DNA of 64,000 bases from Streptococcus sp. F0442 (GCF_000314795.2 NZ_KB373314.1:1024377-1088376); one strand, 5' to 3'. Positions 16,416 through 26,009 are shown, counted from the first letter of the stretch. Numbers and translations: made by a program. The notes: a model not told the origin generated them from the letters alone.

Positions 16416-17333
16416 CTAATCGATTAATTCACCACCTTTTCCATTGTAATATTGTTTAAACTCATCATAAGAACGAATTTCATGTTCTTGACCATCTATT
16501 GAGTACTGAGCTTCAATTTTTACACCAGGTAAGACGTCCTGTCCTTTAGGTGCAAACCAATGAAGAAGAGTATCAAACCATTCCTTACTACTTAATAACT
16601 GTAATCTAGGCTCAATCCAGTACTTACCACTCAACATTTTCTCTTTGAATTCCGGATAAATTGCAAATAAATTAATATCTGTGTTTACATTCTTGGCCTG
16701 TTTCTGAAATTTAAATCCTGCTTGAAGGTCAAAACCAGTATTTTTATCGATTAATTCCATTAAATTTGTATAGTCTATAATTTTTTCCTTAACTGCACTG
16801 CCCTCTGGGATGGCATACTTGCTGTAGTATTTCTGTTCATCCAACTTGTAATAAATATTTTTCTCATCACCGATATCACGTTCCATTGCTCTACGAGACA
16901 TATAATATCCCATATCCACAACACTCACTCCGCTATTAATGTTTATTTGATAATCATTAATAAAAGCTTTTGGTGCTGTCTTTCGAATCTCATCTAAAAC
17001 ATTTACGGTTGTTTCTTTAAATTGATTGTCAATATCGTAATATCGAAATCCAATATACTTCTTTTTTATATCTTCATCCCCATTTACATAGTCAAAACCA
17101 ACCAGATACTTCCCATCAACCAAGGTCAGATCCTTACTCAAAACAAATTGATTTTTCTCACCAAATAGCTGAACATCCTTGAGATTCCCTTCATGAATGA
17201 CTTCTGTTGAGCTAGGTCTCTTTTCGATAGGTTTTTTATTAGTATCTGAAGGTTTAAAATAGAATACTAAACCGACTACAATAATTGCTAGACAAACCAG
17301 TTTCAAACTTAAAATTTTTTTCAACACGTCCAC
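16416..17333 (-). CDS. Membrane-anchored extracellular protein, unrecognised; third gene of an envelope cluster
   Basis: Residues 8-28 are one hydrophobic helix (LSLKLVCLAIIVVGLVFYF). The remaining 275 residues are predicted outside the cell. No known domain was recognised. Two segments match the lipoprotein encoded at 17963-18943: DINLFAIYP against DINLRASYP, and YDEFKQYYNGKG against FDEIQQYYNGKP near the C-termini. The two are therefore probably distant paralogues. The start is uncertain: GTG 17333, GTG 17327 and TTG 17324 are all close to AGGTGG, and the last has the best spacing. It is the last gene of a three-gene unit, 38 bases after the membrane protein gene. Confidence 0.7.
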   Translation of the reverse strand: MDVLKKILSLKLVCLAIIVVGLVFYFKPSDTNKKPIEKRPSSTEVIHEGNLKDVQLFGEKNQFVLSKDLTLVDGKYLVGFDYVNGDEDIKKKYIGFRYYDIDNQFKETTVNVLDEIRKTAPKAFINDYQININSGVSVVDMGYYMSRRAMERDIGDEKNIYYKLDEQKYYSKYAIPEGSAVKEKIIDYTNLMELIDKNTGFDLQAGFKFQKQAKNVNTDINLFAIYPEFKEKMLSGKYWIEPRLQLLSSKEWFDTLLHWFAPKGQDVLPGVKIEAQYSIDGQEHEIRSYDEFKQYYNGKGGELID

Positions 17334-17371
17334 CTACTTTTTCAAAGGCCTCATGCCCATCAGAGATTTCC

Positions 17372-17917
17372 TTAATTACCGTTTTCCACTTCTTGAGATA
17401 TGATCTCTATCATATCGAGCCATTTAGATAATTGGTAATCAAATTTGAACATAAATATCACTATAAAACTAATCATCAAAAAGAGTGCTACAATGGTTTC
17501 ATTTCCGATGACAAACAAAAGAATAGCGGCTACAGTTAGGCACCTAAAAAGATTGACCAGAAATGTAAAGTACACCTTCCGTCTCTTCAAGGACCTGATC
17601 AACTTTTTGCTTTGATCCTCTTCTAACTTGGATGTCTGTAATTTCAGGCTTGCATGGTAATATCGAATGATCCAAGCAGCAAGGAAGTAGGAGATAACAC
17701 CTAAAATTGGAATCGTTCCAAGCCGGACCAACTGATTGTCAAATATTCCATACTCCGCTAATCCATCCGAAATTTTGTTAATAATAAATAATGTAATAGG
17801 GAGCAGTACATAAGACCAGTAGTTAGGAGAAGATGTCTCTTCTAGTATGACTTTTTCCTCCCAATCAAAATGGTAATTCTTGTTCTCCCATATCCCTAAA
17901 TTAATCATTGTTTGCAT
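17372..17917 (-). CDS. Four-span membrane protein, unrecognised; second gene of an envelope cluster
   Basis: The product has 181 residues with four predicted spans at about residues 33-50, 67-87, 117-135 and 138-158. They are paired around a long charged cytoplasmic loop (HASLKLQTSKLEEDQSKKLI, then RSLKRRKVYF). Neither end has a signal sequence. GAGG lies 5 bases before the ATG. It sits between two paralogous extracellular proteins, 45 bases after the first and 38 bases before the second, so the three proteins probably act together in the envelope. No family was recognised. Confidence 0.7.
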   Translation of the reverse strand: MQTMINLGIWENKNYHFDWEEKVILEETSSPNYWSYVLLPITLFIINKISDGLAEYGIFDNQLVRLGTIPILGVISYFLAAWIIRYYHASLKLQTSKLEEDQSKKLIRSLKRRKVYFTFLVNLFRCLTVAAILLFVIGNETIVALFLMISFIVIFMFKFDYQLSKWLDMIEIISQEVENGN

Positions 17918-17962
17918 AACAACCTCTTTTTCACTCTCCTTGTATATGTTCTATAAATCCTC

Positions 17963-18943
17963 TCAGTACCAATTTGAAATAGGTTTACCGTTATAATACT
18001 GTTGAATCTCATCGAACTGAGAGATTTTCGTATCTTTATTTTCTACACTCAGTTCTTTAGGTAGATAGGCATAATCGTACACAGAGGAACCTAATGTAAG
18101 AAATTCTGTTTCTAGATCTATCAGTTCTTTCCCATTCGTAATCACACCATTCTCAGAATTAATCACTTTATACGCAAAACCTTCTGGTTTTGAAAAGAGG
18201 TTAAATGCAGTCGGATAAGACGCTCTTAAATTGATATCCCCTTTGAAAGATTTTTCCTTCCAAAAATAATTATCAAACGGAAGAACTCCAGCAGTGTAAC
18301 CCTCAAGGGTAGAAATGGAGAGATACACTCTATTTTTCTCATTTACGTCTTCTTCCGTTATTTCTTTATCAATTTTAAGGGTTTTAAGATTAAGTAAGAA
18401 ATAACGTGGCTGAGTTTGCTTCCTAATTTTAATGATAGCGTAATCATTCCCATTCATTTTTCGAAGAGTTGGAAAAGATCCATAGAGTTCGAAATCATCA
18501 TTTTTTACATACTCCACCATCATCTTCCAAAGATCGACTTCCTTTCGTTTCGCCTTACTCCCTGTCAAATCATAAATCTCTAAATGGGCATATTCATCCG
18601 ACTTCATTTTTTTCGATGGAATAATACCTCTTACTCTGTTTCTTTGTCTAACCAAATAATTAGAGTTCACCTCAACCCAATCTGATGAATCGGGAGACTT
18701 CAAAGATTTCTTCCGTTCTTTTTCATCAAACTTCCATTCGACCACAAGCCCATTTTTAGCATGGATAAATTGAAAGTCTTTAATGTCGGATTTCGCATTA
18801 TAGACCGAAAATTCGTAGGACTCTTTACTCTTATCACTTTTTTCAATTTTCTTTTGTGATTCGCATCCTGCAACCAGTAGCAAACAGACCGCAAAGACAA
18901 GCATCGTGCCAATTCTATATTTAGATCTCTTTTCTTTTTTCAT
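17963..18943 (-). CDS. Lipoprotein, unrecognised; first gene of an envelope cluster
   Basis: The product has 326 residues. The signal peptide (KYRIGTMLVFAVCLLLVAGC) ends in the lipobox VAGC with the modified Cys at residue 27. The mature part is charged and probably mostly beta, with no recognised domain. The C-terminus, KISQFDEIQQYYNGKPISNW, and the DINLRASYP segment are shared with the 16416-17333 protein. I chose ATG 18943: GAGAATAGAG precedes it and a real signal peptide follows. The frame extending up to 19096 crosses a promoter and a terminator and is rejected. Transcription begins from the promoter at 18980-19008. Confidence 0.75.
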   Translation of the reverse strand: MKKEKRSKYRIGTMLVFAVCLLLVAGCESQKKIEKSDKSKESYEFSVYNAKSDIKDFQFIHAKNGLVVEWKFDEKERKKSLKSPDSSDWVEVNSNYLVRQRNRVRGIIPSKKMKSDEYAHLEIYDLTGSKAKRKEVDLWKMMVEYVKNDDFELYGSFPTLRKMNGNDYAIIKIRKQTQPRYFLLNLKTLKIDKEITEEDVNEKNRVYLSISTLEGYTAGVLPFDNYFWKEKSFKGDINLRASYPTAFNLFSKPEGFAYKVINSENGVITNGKELIDLETEFLTLGSSVYDYAYLPKELSVENKDTKISQFDEIQQYYNGKPISNWY

Positions 18944-18979
18944 CTCTATTCTCTCTTCCACCTCAGTTTTATTCCCTCT

Positions 18980-19008
18980 ATCATACCGAATTTTCTTTCG
19001 ACTCGCAA
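18980..19008 (-). promoter_or_regulatory. Promoter of the envelope cluster
   Basis: On the minus strand, TTGCGA (19003-19008) and TATGAT (18980-18985) are 17 bases apart. Confidence 0.6.
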
Positions 19009-19034
19009 ATCCGCTACTAGTTGGTGAGATTCCA

Positions 19035-19071
19035 GCAAAAAAGCCATTGGACCTTACACATCCAATTGGCT
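19035..19071 (-). terminator. Rho-independent terminator after tsaD
   Basis: On the minus strand, GCCAATTGGA and TCCAATGGC form the stem (with one bulged base), followed by TTTTTTG. Confidence 0.8.
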
Positions 19072-19079
19072 CCTTTATC

Positions 19080-20090
19080 TTATTCAATTCCCTCAAAGGC
19101 TAGGCTTGGTTTGGCATTAAGATCCAAGCCTGCGAAGTTTTCTTTGTTCCATTCACTAACACTGGCATAGGCAATCATCCCTGCATTGTCCCCGCAGAGA
19201 CGCAGAGGTGGGATGATGACCTTAACATCCGTGATGTCAGAAGCCAGGCGTTCACGAAGGCCTTGGTTGGCTGCGACCCCACCCGCAACGACTAAAGTCT
19301 TGACTGGATATTTCTCCAAAGCCTTCTTGGTCTTGGCCATGAGAATGTCTAAGACGGCTGCTTGAAAACTCGCTGATAGGTCCGCATTAGAGAGACTTTC
19401 TCCTTTTTGCTGGGCATTATGGTGCAGATTGATAAAAGCTGATTTGAGCCCTGAAAAAGAGAATTCCAGATTGTCTTCCTTGATCATAGCCCGTGGGAAA
19501 TCATAGATATCAGCCCCTTGGTGGGCCAGCTGATCAATCTCACGTCCTGCTGGATAGGTCAAGCCCATCACGCGCCCGACCTTGTCATAAGCCTCACCAA
19601 CCGCATCATCACGCGTTTCCCCAACAATCTTATAATCACCTGCCTCACTGACGTAGACCAGCTCTGTATGTCCTCCACTCACCAGCAAGGCTAAGAGCGG
19701 AAATTCTAAGGGCTCCACGCTTTGAGCGGCCATCAAGTGTCCTGCCATATGATTGACAGGAATCAAAGGGAGGCCGTGCGCCCAGGCAAAGGCCTTAGCC
19801 GCTGCTAGGCCGACTAACAGAGCCCCAACCAGTCCTGGACCGTAGGTGACAGCCACAGCTGAGACATCAGCTTCTGTTATGCCGGCTTCTTCCAGAGCTT
19901 CTTTAATACAAGCGGTGATGACTTCCACATGGTGACGAGAGGCTACCTCAGGCACTACCCCACCAAAACGCTTGTGACTTTCGATTTGACTGGCAATGAC
20001 ATTGGATAAGAGTTGGTCGTCATTTTTCAAGACAGCCACGCTGGTCTCATCACACGATGTCTCAAAAGCCAAAATATATCTATCTTTCAT
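19080..20090 (-). CDS. tsaD: tRNA N6-threonylcarbamoyladenosine transferase TsaD
   Basis: This 336-residue Kae1/Qri7-family ASKHA protein carries the iron-binding HMAGHLMAA and [16 protein letters not shown] motifs and the nucleotide-binding [16 protein letters not shown] at the N-terminus. TsaD transfers the threonylcarbamoyl group to A37 of tRNAs that read ANN codons, together with TsaB, TsaE and TsaC. It is the last of tsaB-rimI-tsaD and overlaps rimI by 11 bases. A terminator lies 9 bases beyond the stop. Confidence 0.96.
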   Translation of the reverse strand: MKDRYILAFETSCDETSVAVLKNDDQLLSNVIASQIESHKRFGGVVPEVASRHHVEVITACIKEALEEAGITEADVSAVAVTYGPGLVGALLVGLAAAKAFAWAHGLPLIPVNHMAGHLMAAQSVEPLEFPLLALLVSGGHTELVYVSEAGDYKIVGETRDDAVGEAYDKVGRVMGLTYPAGREIDQLAHQGADIYDFPRAMIKEDNLEFSFSGLKSAFINLHHNAQQKGESLSNADLSASFQAAVLDILMAKTKKALEKYPVKTLVVAGGVAANQGLRERLASDITDVKVIIPPLRLCGDNAGMIAYASVSEWNKENFAGLDLNAKPSLAFEGIE

Positions 20091-20520
20091 TCGGGTTCCT
20101 CTTCATGATCACGGCATCCTCTATGGGATCGTGATAGTAGTTTTTCCTCCGTGCAATTTCTTCAAAGTGCATTTTTTTGTATAGGCCTTGGGCCGGTTGA
20201 TTGGACACGCGCACTTCTAAAAAAATCTCTTTTTGGTCCGGCAACTGCGCGAGTAACTGCTGAGCTAGGCCTTGGCCCTGAAAGGCGCGCTTGACTGCAA
20301 TCTGCAGGACCTCTGCTTCATAGAGAGACTCTTGAATGGCGACAAACCCAAGGACTTGCCGCTCCTCATCCAGAGCTATGAAATAAGTACTTGATGCCTT
20401 CTCTAAATCGGCTTCAATCTGCTCCAACTTCCAGGGGCTGTGGCCATAGACATCTTCCATCACAGCAAGAATGGCGGCTGCATCCTGAATTCGTCCCTTT
20501 TTGATTTCTACTTTGATCAT
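20080..20520 (-). CDS. rimI: Ribosomal protein S18-alanine N-acetyltransferase RimI
   Basis: This 146-residue GNAT acetyltransferase has the acetyl-CoA binding segment [20 protein letters not shown] and the beta-bulge region [18 protein letters not shown]. The true start is ATG 20520, in a four-base ATGA overlap with the end of tsaB; the longer frame begins inside tsaB. RimI-type enzymes acetylate the N-terminus of S18. In streptococci this gene is nearly always between tsaB and tsaD, as here, though the streptococcal substrate is assumed from homology. Confidence 0.92.
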   Translation of the reverse strand: MIKVEIKKGRIQDAAAILAVMEDVYGHSPWKLEQIEADLEKASSTYFIALDEERQVLGFVAIQESLYEAEVLQIAVKRAFQGQGLAQQLLAQLPDQKEIFLEVRVSNQPAQGLYKKMHFEEIARRKNYYHDPIEDAVIMKRNPNER

Positions 20521-21200
20521 AGACGCTTGATGTAGGAGGTCGTTGTTTCCTTGTGGTCTTTGAGCCAATTTTCCTCTGCTTCGACCCGTTTGAGATAATT
20601 GGGGACAAAATCATGGAGGCTAGCAGGTACTTGTTTGAGGCCGAGACGTCCGATTTTCACTGCATCCGGCAGCGTTTCAGAGCAAGTAGCACTTGGCAGG
20701 CTAGAGGCAATCTGATCCTTAAAAGCCGTGACCTCTCCGACAAAGGTGACCTGCTCACTCGTTGCTGCACGCTCTAAGACCTCTTCAAACGGAAAATGCC
20801 CTTCAGGTGCGACCAGCTGATCATTTTGGTAAAAACCCGCATAAACGTTGTTCCGACGGGCATCCATGACAGGCACTACTAAACCTTCTAGACCATCTGG
20901 CACTAGGGCTAAGAGGCTCGAAACCCCGACCAATTCAATCCCTAAGGTATGAGCCAAGGTCTTTGCGGTTGCGACCGCAATGCGCAGTCCGGTGTAACTC
21001 CCAGGACCCTCTGCCACCACGATGTGGTCCAAGTCCTTGGGTTTCAAATCGATTTGTTGCATCAAAAAGTCAATGACCGGCATCAAGGTAATACTGTGAT
21101 TCTTTTTAATGGTGAGTGTTGTTTCTGCAAGTAGAGTCTCATCTTCTAAAATTGCTACAGAAAGAGCCTTACTCGAGGTATCAAATGCTAATAATTTCAT
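20517..21200 (-). CDS. tsaB: tRNA threonylcarbamoyladenosine biosynthesis protein TsaB
   Basis: This 227-residue member of the ASKHA superfamily has the N-terminal LLAFDTSSKALSVAIL and the YeaZ motif VVAEGPGSYTGLRIAVATAK. TsaB is a catalytically inactive partner of TsaD and forms the platform of the t6A-synthesising complex. GAGGAGTAGG precedes the ATG. It is the first gene of a tightly overlapping three-gene unit, divergent from rpoY-rnjA, so two translation-related operons share the region 21201-21376. Confidence 0.95.
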   Translation of the reverse strand: MKLLAFDTSSKALSVAILEDETLLAETTLTIKKNHSITLMPVIDFLMQQIDLKPKDLDHIVVAEGPGSYTGLRIAVATAKTLAHTLGIELVGVSSLLALVPDGLEGLVVPVMDARRNNVYAGFYQNDQLVAPEGHFPFEEVLERAATSEQVTFVGEVTAFKDQIASSLPSATCSETLPDAVKIGRLGLKQVPASLHDFVPNYLKRVEAEENWLKDHKETTTSYIKRL

Positions 21201-21353
21201 TTCCTACTCCTCTTGAACTGGATTATATTATACTACAAATTCCCTTCAAATCCCAGCGAAACTCTCCTTTAGAGAGGAGGATTTTCATATCCAAAACAGC
21301 TCAAAAGCTTACCTATTATAGGACTTTGTCTCTCCGTCTTTTCCAGTCTACCT

Positions 21354-21382
21354 TTTACTTACAGGCGAATTTATGATATAAT
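21354..21382 (+). promoter_or_regulatory. Promoter of rpoY-rnjA
   Basis: TTTACT (21354-21359), 17 bases, TATAAT (21377-21382). A leader of about 105 bases follows, with a small GAGT/ACTC hairpin near 21420. Confidence 0.7.
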
Positions 21383-21493
21383 GATAATTAATTGTATCGA
21401 ATCAGGTCTGCTAGTTGCGAGTAGGAAACTCTAGTGATTGCACTCCTTCGCACCCAACAAAATGGACCGAAATAATGAAAGGAAAATTACTTC

Positions 21494-21724
21494 ATGATTT
21501 ACAAAGTTTTTTATCAGAAAACAAAAGAACGAAACCCTCGTCGCGAAACGACACATGCACTTTATCTTGATATTGATGCACCAAACGAACGCGAAGGACG
21601 CATCCAAGCACGTCAATTGGTTGAACAAAACACCGATTTCAACATTGAATTTATCACACCACTTTCTGAGCAACACCTTGCTTACGAGAAAGAGTCAGGT
21701 GCCTTTAAACTAACGGAGTACTAA
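21494..21724 (+). CDS. rpoY: RNA polymerase epsilon subunit
   Basis: This 76-residue protein, [20 protein letters not shown] onwards, is the small auxiliary RNA polymerase subunit of Firmicutes (formerly DUF1447/YkzG). It binds near the secondary channel side of the enzyme. The usual length and the characteristic ARQLVEQNT and [16 protein letters not shown] segments are present. AAAGGA precedes the ATG by about 10 bases. It is three bases upstream of rnjA, the standard arrangement in streptococci and bacilli, so the two are cotranscribed from the promoter at 21354-21382. Confidence 0.95.
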   Translation: MIYKVFYQKTKERNPRRETTHALYLDIDAPNEREGRIQARQLVEQNTDFNIEFITPLSEQHLAYEKESGAFKLTEY

Positions 21725-21727
21725 TCC

Positions 21728-23410
21728 ATGGCTTATACCTTAAAACCTGAAGAAGTTGGTGTATTTGCCATTGGTGGACTTGGAGAAATCGGGAAAAATA
21801 CCTACGGGATCGAATACAAAGATGAAATCATCATTGTCGATGCCGGGATCAAATTTCCAGAAGATGACCTCCTTGGAATCGACTATGTGATCCCTGATTA
21901 CTCTTATATCGTTGATAATATCGATCGTGTCAAAGCGGTCCTCATTACCCACGGACACGAAGACCACATCGGTGGGATTCCTTTCCTGTTGAAACAAGCC
22001 AATGTCCCTATCTATGCTGGGCCTTTAGCGCTTGCCTTGATCCGTGGAAAATTAGAAGAGCATGGCCTTCTTCGCGATGCTAAACTCTACGAAATCAACC
22101 AAAACACTGAGCTTCAATTTAAAAATCTTAAAGCAACCTTCTTCCGTACGACCCACTCGATTCCAGAACCATTGGGGATTGTGATTCACACCCCTCAAGG
22201 AAAGATTGTCTGTACCGGAGACTTCAAATTTGACTTTACACCTGTTGGTGAACCAGCCGACCTCCATCGGATGGCGGCCCTTGGGGAAGAAGGCGTTCTC
22301 TGTCTGCTCTCAGACTCAACCAACGCAGAAATCCCAACCTTCACCAACTCTGAAAAAGTAGTTGGCCAATCCATCCTGAAGATCATCGAAGGCATCCATG
22401 GACGCATCATCTTTGCTTCCTTTGCGTCAAATATCTTCCGTCTCCAACAAGCAGCGGAGGCTGCTGTCAAGACTGGTCGTAAGATCGTGGTCTTTGGACG
22501 CTCCATGGAAAAAGCCATTGTCAATGGAATCGAGCTTGGCTACATCAAGGTCCCTGCTGGAACCATTATCGAGCCAAATGAGATCAAAGACTATGCGGCT
22601 AATGAAATCCTGATCATGTGTACAGGAAGCCAAGGAGAGCCGATGGCAGCCCTTTCTCGGATCGCCAATGGAACCCACCGCCAAGTGCAACTCCAACCAG
22701 GAGATACCGTTATCTTCTCATCTAGTCCGATTCCTGGGAATACAACCAGTGTGAATAAATTGATCAATACGATTTCTGAAGCGGGTGTCGATGTCATTCA
22801 CGGGAAGATCAACAACATCCATACATCTGGACACGGGGGGCAACAAGAACAAAAACTCATGCTCCGCTTGATCAAACCAAAATACTTCATGCCTGTCCAT
22901 GGTGAATACCGGATGCAGAAGATCCACGCAGGACTTGCGCGTGATTGCGGAGTAGAAAAAGACAATATCTTCATCATGAGTAACGGTGATGTCCTCGCCC
23001 TTACAGCCAACTCTGCTCGTATTGCAGGAAGCTTTAATGCCCAAGACATCTATGTCGATGGAAACCGCATCGGTGAAATCGGAGCTGCCGTTCTCCGTGA
23101 CCGGAGAGACTTATCCGAAGACGGTGTCGTGCTTGCTGTTGCAACTGTTGACTTCAAGTCAAAAATGATTTTAGCTGGACCAGATATTCTCAGCCGCGGC
23201 TTCATCTACATGCGTGAATCAGGGGATTTGATCCGTGAAAGCCAACGCATCCTCTTCAATGCCATTCGTATCGCCCTGAAGAACAAGGATGCCAATATCC
23301 AAACTGTTAATGGTGCGATTGTCAATGCCCTTCGCCCATTCCTATACGAAAGTACGGAACGTGAACCCATCATTATCCCAATGATTCTCACACCAGATGA
23401 CGAAAATTAA
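21728..23410 (+). CDS. rnjA: Ribonuclease J1
   Basis: A beta-CASP metallo-beta-lactamase ribonuclease of 560 residues. The zinc-binding motif is [12 protein letters not shown], followed by [17 protein letters not shown] and, in the C-terminal half, [10 protein letters not shown]. RNase J1 has 5'-3' exonuclease and endonuclease activity and matures rRNA and degrades mRNA with RNase Y. It is coupled to rpoY, three bases upstream. A terminator at 23416-23449 ends the operon. Length and motifs match the family throughout. Confidence 0.96.
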   Translation: MAYTLKPEEVGVFAIGGLGEIGKNTYGIEYKDEIIIVDAGIKFPEDDLLGIDYVIPDYSYIVDNIDRVKAVLITHGHEDHIGGIPFLLKQANVPIYAGPLALALIRGKLEEHGLLRDAKLYEINQNTELQFKNLKATFFRTTHSIPEPLGIVIHTPQGKIVCTGDFKFDFTPVGEPADLHRMAALGEEGVLCLLSDSTNAEIPTFTNSEKVVGQSILKIIEGIHGRIIFASFASNIFRLQQAAEAAVKTGRKIVVFGRSMEKAIVNGIELGYIKVPAGTIIEPNEIKDYAANEILIMCTGSQGEPMAALSRIANGTHRQVQLQPGDTVIFSSSPIPGNTTSVNKLINTISEAGVDVIHGKINNIHTSGHGGQQEQKLMLRLIKPKYFMPVHGEYRMQKIHAGLARDCGVEKDNIFIMSNGDVLALTANSARIAGSFNAQDIYVDGNRIGEIGAAVLRDRRDLSEDGVVLAVATVDFKSKMILAGPDILSRGFIYMRESGDLIRESQRILFNAIRIALKNKDANIQTVNGAIVNALRPFLYESTEREPIIIPMILTPDDEN

Positions 23411-23415
23411 AAAAT

Positions 23416-23449
23416 AACCAGTTGAGGCACCTGTCCCAACTGGTTTTAT
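23416..23449 (+). terminator. Rho-independent terminator of rpoY-rnjA
   Basis: AACCAGTTG, 12-base loop, CAACTGGTT followed by TTATT. Confidence 0.85.
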
Positions 23450-23471
23450 TCTTGCATTTTGAAAAGCAAAG

Positions 23472-23650
23472 AAGAGGCTGGGACAAAAGTCCTAGCCTCT
23501 TAATTGTTTTTGGATTGTCGAGCAAGACGCAGTGGTTGAGTGGGCTTTACTACGCTGATTTCATCAGCTTTTACAGCCCTACTCAACCGTGCGGAGGTGG
23601 GACGACGAAATCGAATTCTAACGAATTACTGATTTCTGTCCCACTCTCTT
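23472..23650 (+). repeat. Structured intergenic repeat R1, copy a
   Basis: The 179-nt element shares most of its sequence with the inverted copy at 40060-40237. It contains three hairpins: GAGGCTGGGAC/GTCCTAGCCTC, GGTTGAGTGGGCT/AGCCCTACTCAACC, and GTGGGAC/GTCCCAC. It fills the gap between rnjA and the convergent glnA, ending 13 bases before the glnA stop codon, where it may act as a terminator or 3' end. Confidence 0.8.
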
Positions 23651-23662
23651 TGCTCTTGTTTC

Positions 23663-25009
23663 TTAATAAAGATCTAGATAGTTGTCTACTTCCCATTGTG
23701 ATACGAAGGTAGCGTAGCTTGCCCATTCAATTCGTTTGGCTTCAAGGAAGCTGGTGTAGATGTGCTCACCCAAGGCGGCTTTTACCACATCATCTTCAGT
23801 CAAGGCTTTCAAGGCATTGTGAAGGGTAGAAGGTAGATCTGTAATTCCAGCTGCTCTGCGTTCTTCCGGTGTCATTACATAGATATTTTCTTCGATCGGA
23901 GCAGGTGCTTCGATTTTGTTTTCAATACCATGTAGTCCAACTTCAAGCAAGACTGCCAAGGCAATGTATGGATTAGCCATTGGGTCTACGGAACGCAATT
24001 CCAAACGAGTTCCCATCCCACGTGAAGCTGGTACACGAACCAATGGGGAACGGTTGCGTCCTGCCCAAGCGATGTAAACGGGTGCTTCATATCCTGGAAC
24101 TAAACGTTTGTATGAGTTGACAGTTGGGTTGGTCACAGCCGTAAAGTTGTAGGCATGTTTGATCAAGCCACCCAAGAAGTGGTAGGCTGTTTCTGACAAT
24201 TGCATCCCACGTGGATCTTCTGGATCAAAGAAAGCATTCTTGCCATCTTGGTCAAAGAGAGACATATTACAGTGCATACCTGATCCAGCAATTCCAAATT
24301 TAGGTTTAGCCATAAAGGTTGCGTACAAACCATGTTTACGAGCAATGGTTTTTACAACAAGTTTAAAGATTTGGATCTTATCACAAGCACGCAACACTTC
24401 ATCATATTTGAAGTCAATTTCATGCTGACCAACGGCCACTTCGTGGTGACTGGCTTCTACTTCAAAGCCCATCTTGGTCAAGACATTCACGATTTCACGA
24501 CGAGTGTTATCTGCAAGATCTGTTGGAGCCAAGTCAAAATAGCCACCTTTGTCGTTTACTTCAAGAGTTGGATCTCCATTTTCGTCCAACTTGAAGAGGA
24601 AGAATTCAGGTTCTGGACCAAGGTTAAAGGACTTGAATCCAAGCTCTTCCATATGACGAAGGGCCCGTTTCAAATTACCACGTGGGTCTCCTGCAAATGG
24701 CTCCCCTTCTGTCGTATAGACATCACAGATCAAGCCAGCTACGCTACCATTTTCATCTCCCCAAGGGAAGACTGTCCATGTATCCAAATCTGGGTACAGA
24801 TACATGTCTGACTCGTTGATGCGGACAAATCCTTCGATAGAGGAACCATCAAACATAGCCTTGTTTGACAGAACCTTATCCAGTTGCTCATCGGTAGCTG
24901 GAATTTCGACGTTCTTCATCGTTCCCAAAATATCTGAAAACATCAAGCGAATAAAAGTAACATTTTTTTCTTTCACTTCACGGCGAATATCTGCAGCAGT
25001 AATTGACAT
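23663..25009 (-). CDS. glnA: Glutamine synthetase, type I
   Basis: This 448-residue enzyme makes glutamine from glutamate, ammonia and ATP. Active-site segments are visible: [12 protein letters not shown] near residue 55, the metal-binding [22 protein letters not shown], the ATP-binding [18 protein letters not shown] and [13 protein letters not shown]. The length fits the short GSI-alpha form, which lacks the adenylylation loop. It lies 39 bases downstream of glnR and is cotranscribed. GlnR, activated by glutamine-bound GlnA, represses the operon. Confidence 0.97.
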   Translation of the reverse strand: MSITAADIRREVKEKNVTFIRLMFSDILGTMKNVEIPATDEQLDKVLSNKAMFDGSSIEGFVRINESDMYLYPDLDTWTVFPWGDENGSVAGLICDVYTTEGEPFAGDPRGNLKRALRHMEELGFKSFNLGPEPEFFLFKLDENGDPTLEVNDKGGYFDLAPTDLADNTRREIVNVLTKMGFEVEASHHEVAVGQHEIDFKYDEVLRACDKIQIFKLVVKTIARKHGLYATFMAKPKFGIAGSGMHCNMSLFDQDGKNAFFDPEDPRGMQLSETAYHFLGGLIKHAYNFTAVTNPTVNSYKRLVPGYEAPVYIAWAGRNRSPLVRVPASRGMGTRLELRSVDPMANPYIALAVLLEVGLHGIENKIEAPAPIEENIYVMTPEERRAAGITDLPSTLHNALKALTEDDVVKAALGEHIYTSFLEAKRIEWASYATFVSQWEVDNYLDLY

Positions 25010-25048
25010 TTTTGTCTCCTTAAAATAGATTACAAGCTTATGAAATGA

Positions 25049-25408
25049 TCAACGAAATTGACCATATGGCGATGGGGAAGATGTGAAGCGACTCTGTTGA
25101 ACAATATCACGATGAAGAGCCTTACGAATCTCTTCTTGGCTAACCACCTTGTTTTGCTCTTGCTCTTTTTCCGCATATCTCTTCTTGATATCCGCAATAT
25201 TTAAGCCATCTGAGATATAATCTTTAATCTCCAACAGGCGATCCATATTGTCCAATGAATACATGCGACGATTGCCTTCCGTTCGATCAGGAGAAATTAA
25301 CCCTTGATCTTCATAATAACGAATCTGGCGAGCTGTCAAGTCGGTCAGCTTCATAACACTTCCAATCGGAAAGACTGCCAGCGAGCGTCGTAATTCCTTT
25401 TCCTTCAT
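25049..25408 (-). CDS. glnR: Glutamine synthetase repressor GlnR
   Basis: This 119-residue MerR-family repressor has a winged helix-turn-helix (GSVMKLTDLTARQIRYYEDQ, then GNRRMYS) and a short C-terminal tail that senses feedback-inhibited glutamine synthetase. It is the first gene of glnRA. Its promoter (25429-25456) is preceded by a GlnR box at 25464-25480, which indicates autoregulation. In streptococci the regulon also usually includes glutamine transporters and glutamate dehydrogenase, not seen in this window. Confidence 0.95.
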   Translation of the reverse strand: MKEKELRRSLAVFPIGSVMKLTDLTARQIRYYEDQGLISPDRTEGNRRMYSLDNMDRLLEIKDYISDGLNIADIKKRYAEKEQEQNKVVSQEEIRKALHRDIVQQSRFTSSPSPYGQFR

Positions 25409-25428
25409 ACCATTCCTCTTTCTATTCT

Positions 25429-25456
25429 ATTATATCGAAAAAAAAATCTATGTCAA
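25429..25456 (-). promoter_or_regulatory. Promoter of glnRA
   Basis: On the minus strand, TTGACA (25451-25456), 16 bases, TATAAT (25429-25434). Confidence 0.8.
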
Positions 25457-25463
25457 GATTAAA

Positions 25464-25480
25464 TGTTACATAATCTCACA
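25464..25480. promoter_or_regulatory. GlnR box
   Basis: TGTTACATAATCTCACA fits the known GlnR/TnrA operator TGTNA-N7-TNACA. It is 8 bases upstream of the -35 box and overlaps the last codons of the upstream gene. Confidence 0.75.
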
Positions 25481-26009
25481 TAGGTTTTTTGTACTTCTTA
25501 AGAAGGTCACGAATGCGATCCACATCTGAATTAACCAAAATCGCAACGAAGACTCCGATAAAGGTTTCAAAGATGCGGGCAAAAACATATAGGAAAGTTT
25601 CTCCTGTCGGAATCGAGAGAGTAATAATCAACATGGCTGAAACACCACCGATGATTCCAGCTTTGTTGTTCATAGCGACATTGGTCATAATGGTTAACAT
25701 GGTCGCAATGGGCACAAAAATCAGGGTTACCCAAAAAGCATTGTGGAAGAGGATCTTAATCATAAAGAACAGCAGAGCATAAAAACCACCGATGCTGTTG
25801 CCCATGACACGCGAAGCTCCGAAGTGAACACTCTTATCAAAATCTTCTCTCAAACTAAAGACAGCTGTCAGTGCCCCAATCTGCAAGCCCCGCCAGCCAA
25901 AGATCCCAAAAATCAATAGAACCAGAAAAACGGCTATCCCTGTTTTGAAGGTTCGCATTCCCAATCGAAATTTGGAACGGTCAAATTTATGTCGTTTAAA
26001 GTAATCCAT
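25476..26009 (-). CDS. Aromatic acid exporter-type (ArAE_1) membrane protein
   Basis: The product has 177 residues and four to five membrane spans. Conserved segments include GMRTFKTGIAVFLVLLIFGI, GALTAVFSLREDFDKSVHFG and RVMGNSIGGFYALLFF, as in the FUSC/aromatic acid exporter family (PF06081-like) proteins widespread in Firmicutes. These are thought to export small aromatic compounds, but substrates are mostly unproven. Its end overlaps the GlnR operator, so readthrough into glnR is possible because no terminator is seen between them. Upstream lies the 570-base region carrying repeat R2a. Confidence 0.8.
   Translation of the reverse strand: MDYFKRHKFDRSKFRLGMRTFKTGIAVFLVLLIFGIFGWRGLQIGALTAVFSLREDFDKSVHFGASRVMGNSIGGFYALLFFMIKILFHNAFWVTLIFVPIATMLTIMTNVAMNNKAGIIGGVSAMLIITLSIPTGETFLYVFARIFETFIGVFVAILVNSDVDRIRDLLKKYKKPM

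Noticed and set aside
21383..21493. Possible riboswitch or T-box in the rpoY leader
   Set aside because: Only a short GAGT/ACTC hairpin was found, with no T-box sequence or terminator/antiterminator pair.
23422..23712. Plus-strand frame across R1 copy a
   Set aside because: The sequence is a structured repeat with an inverted copy elsewhere; the frame has no ribosome site and runs into glnA antisense.
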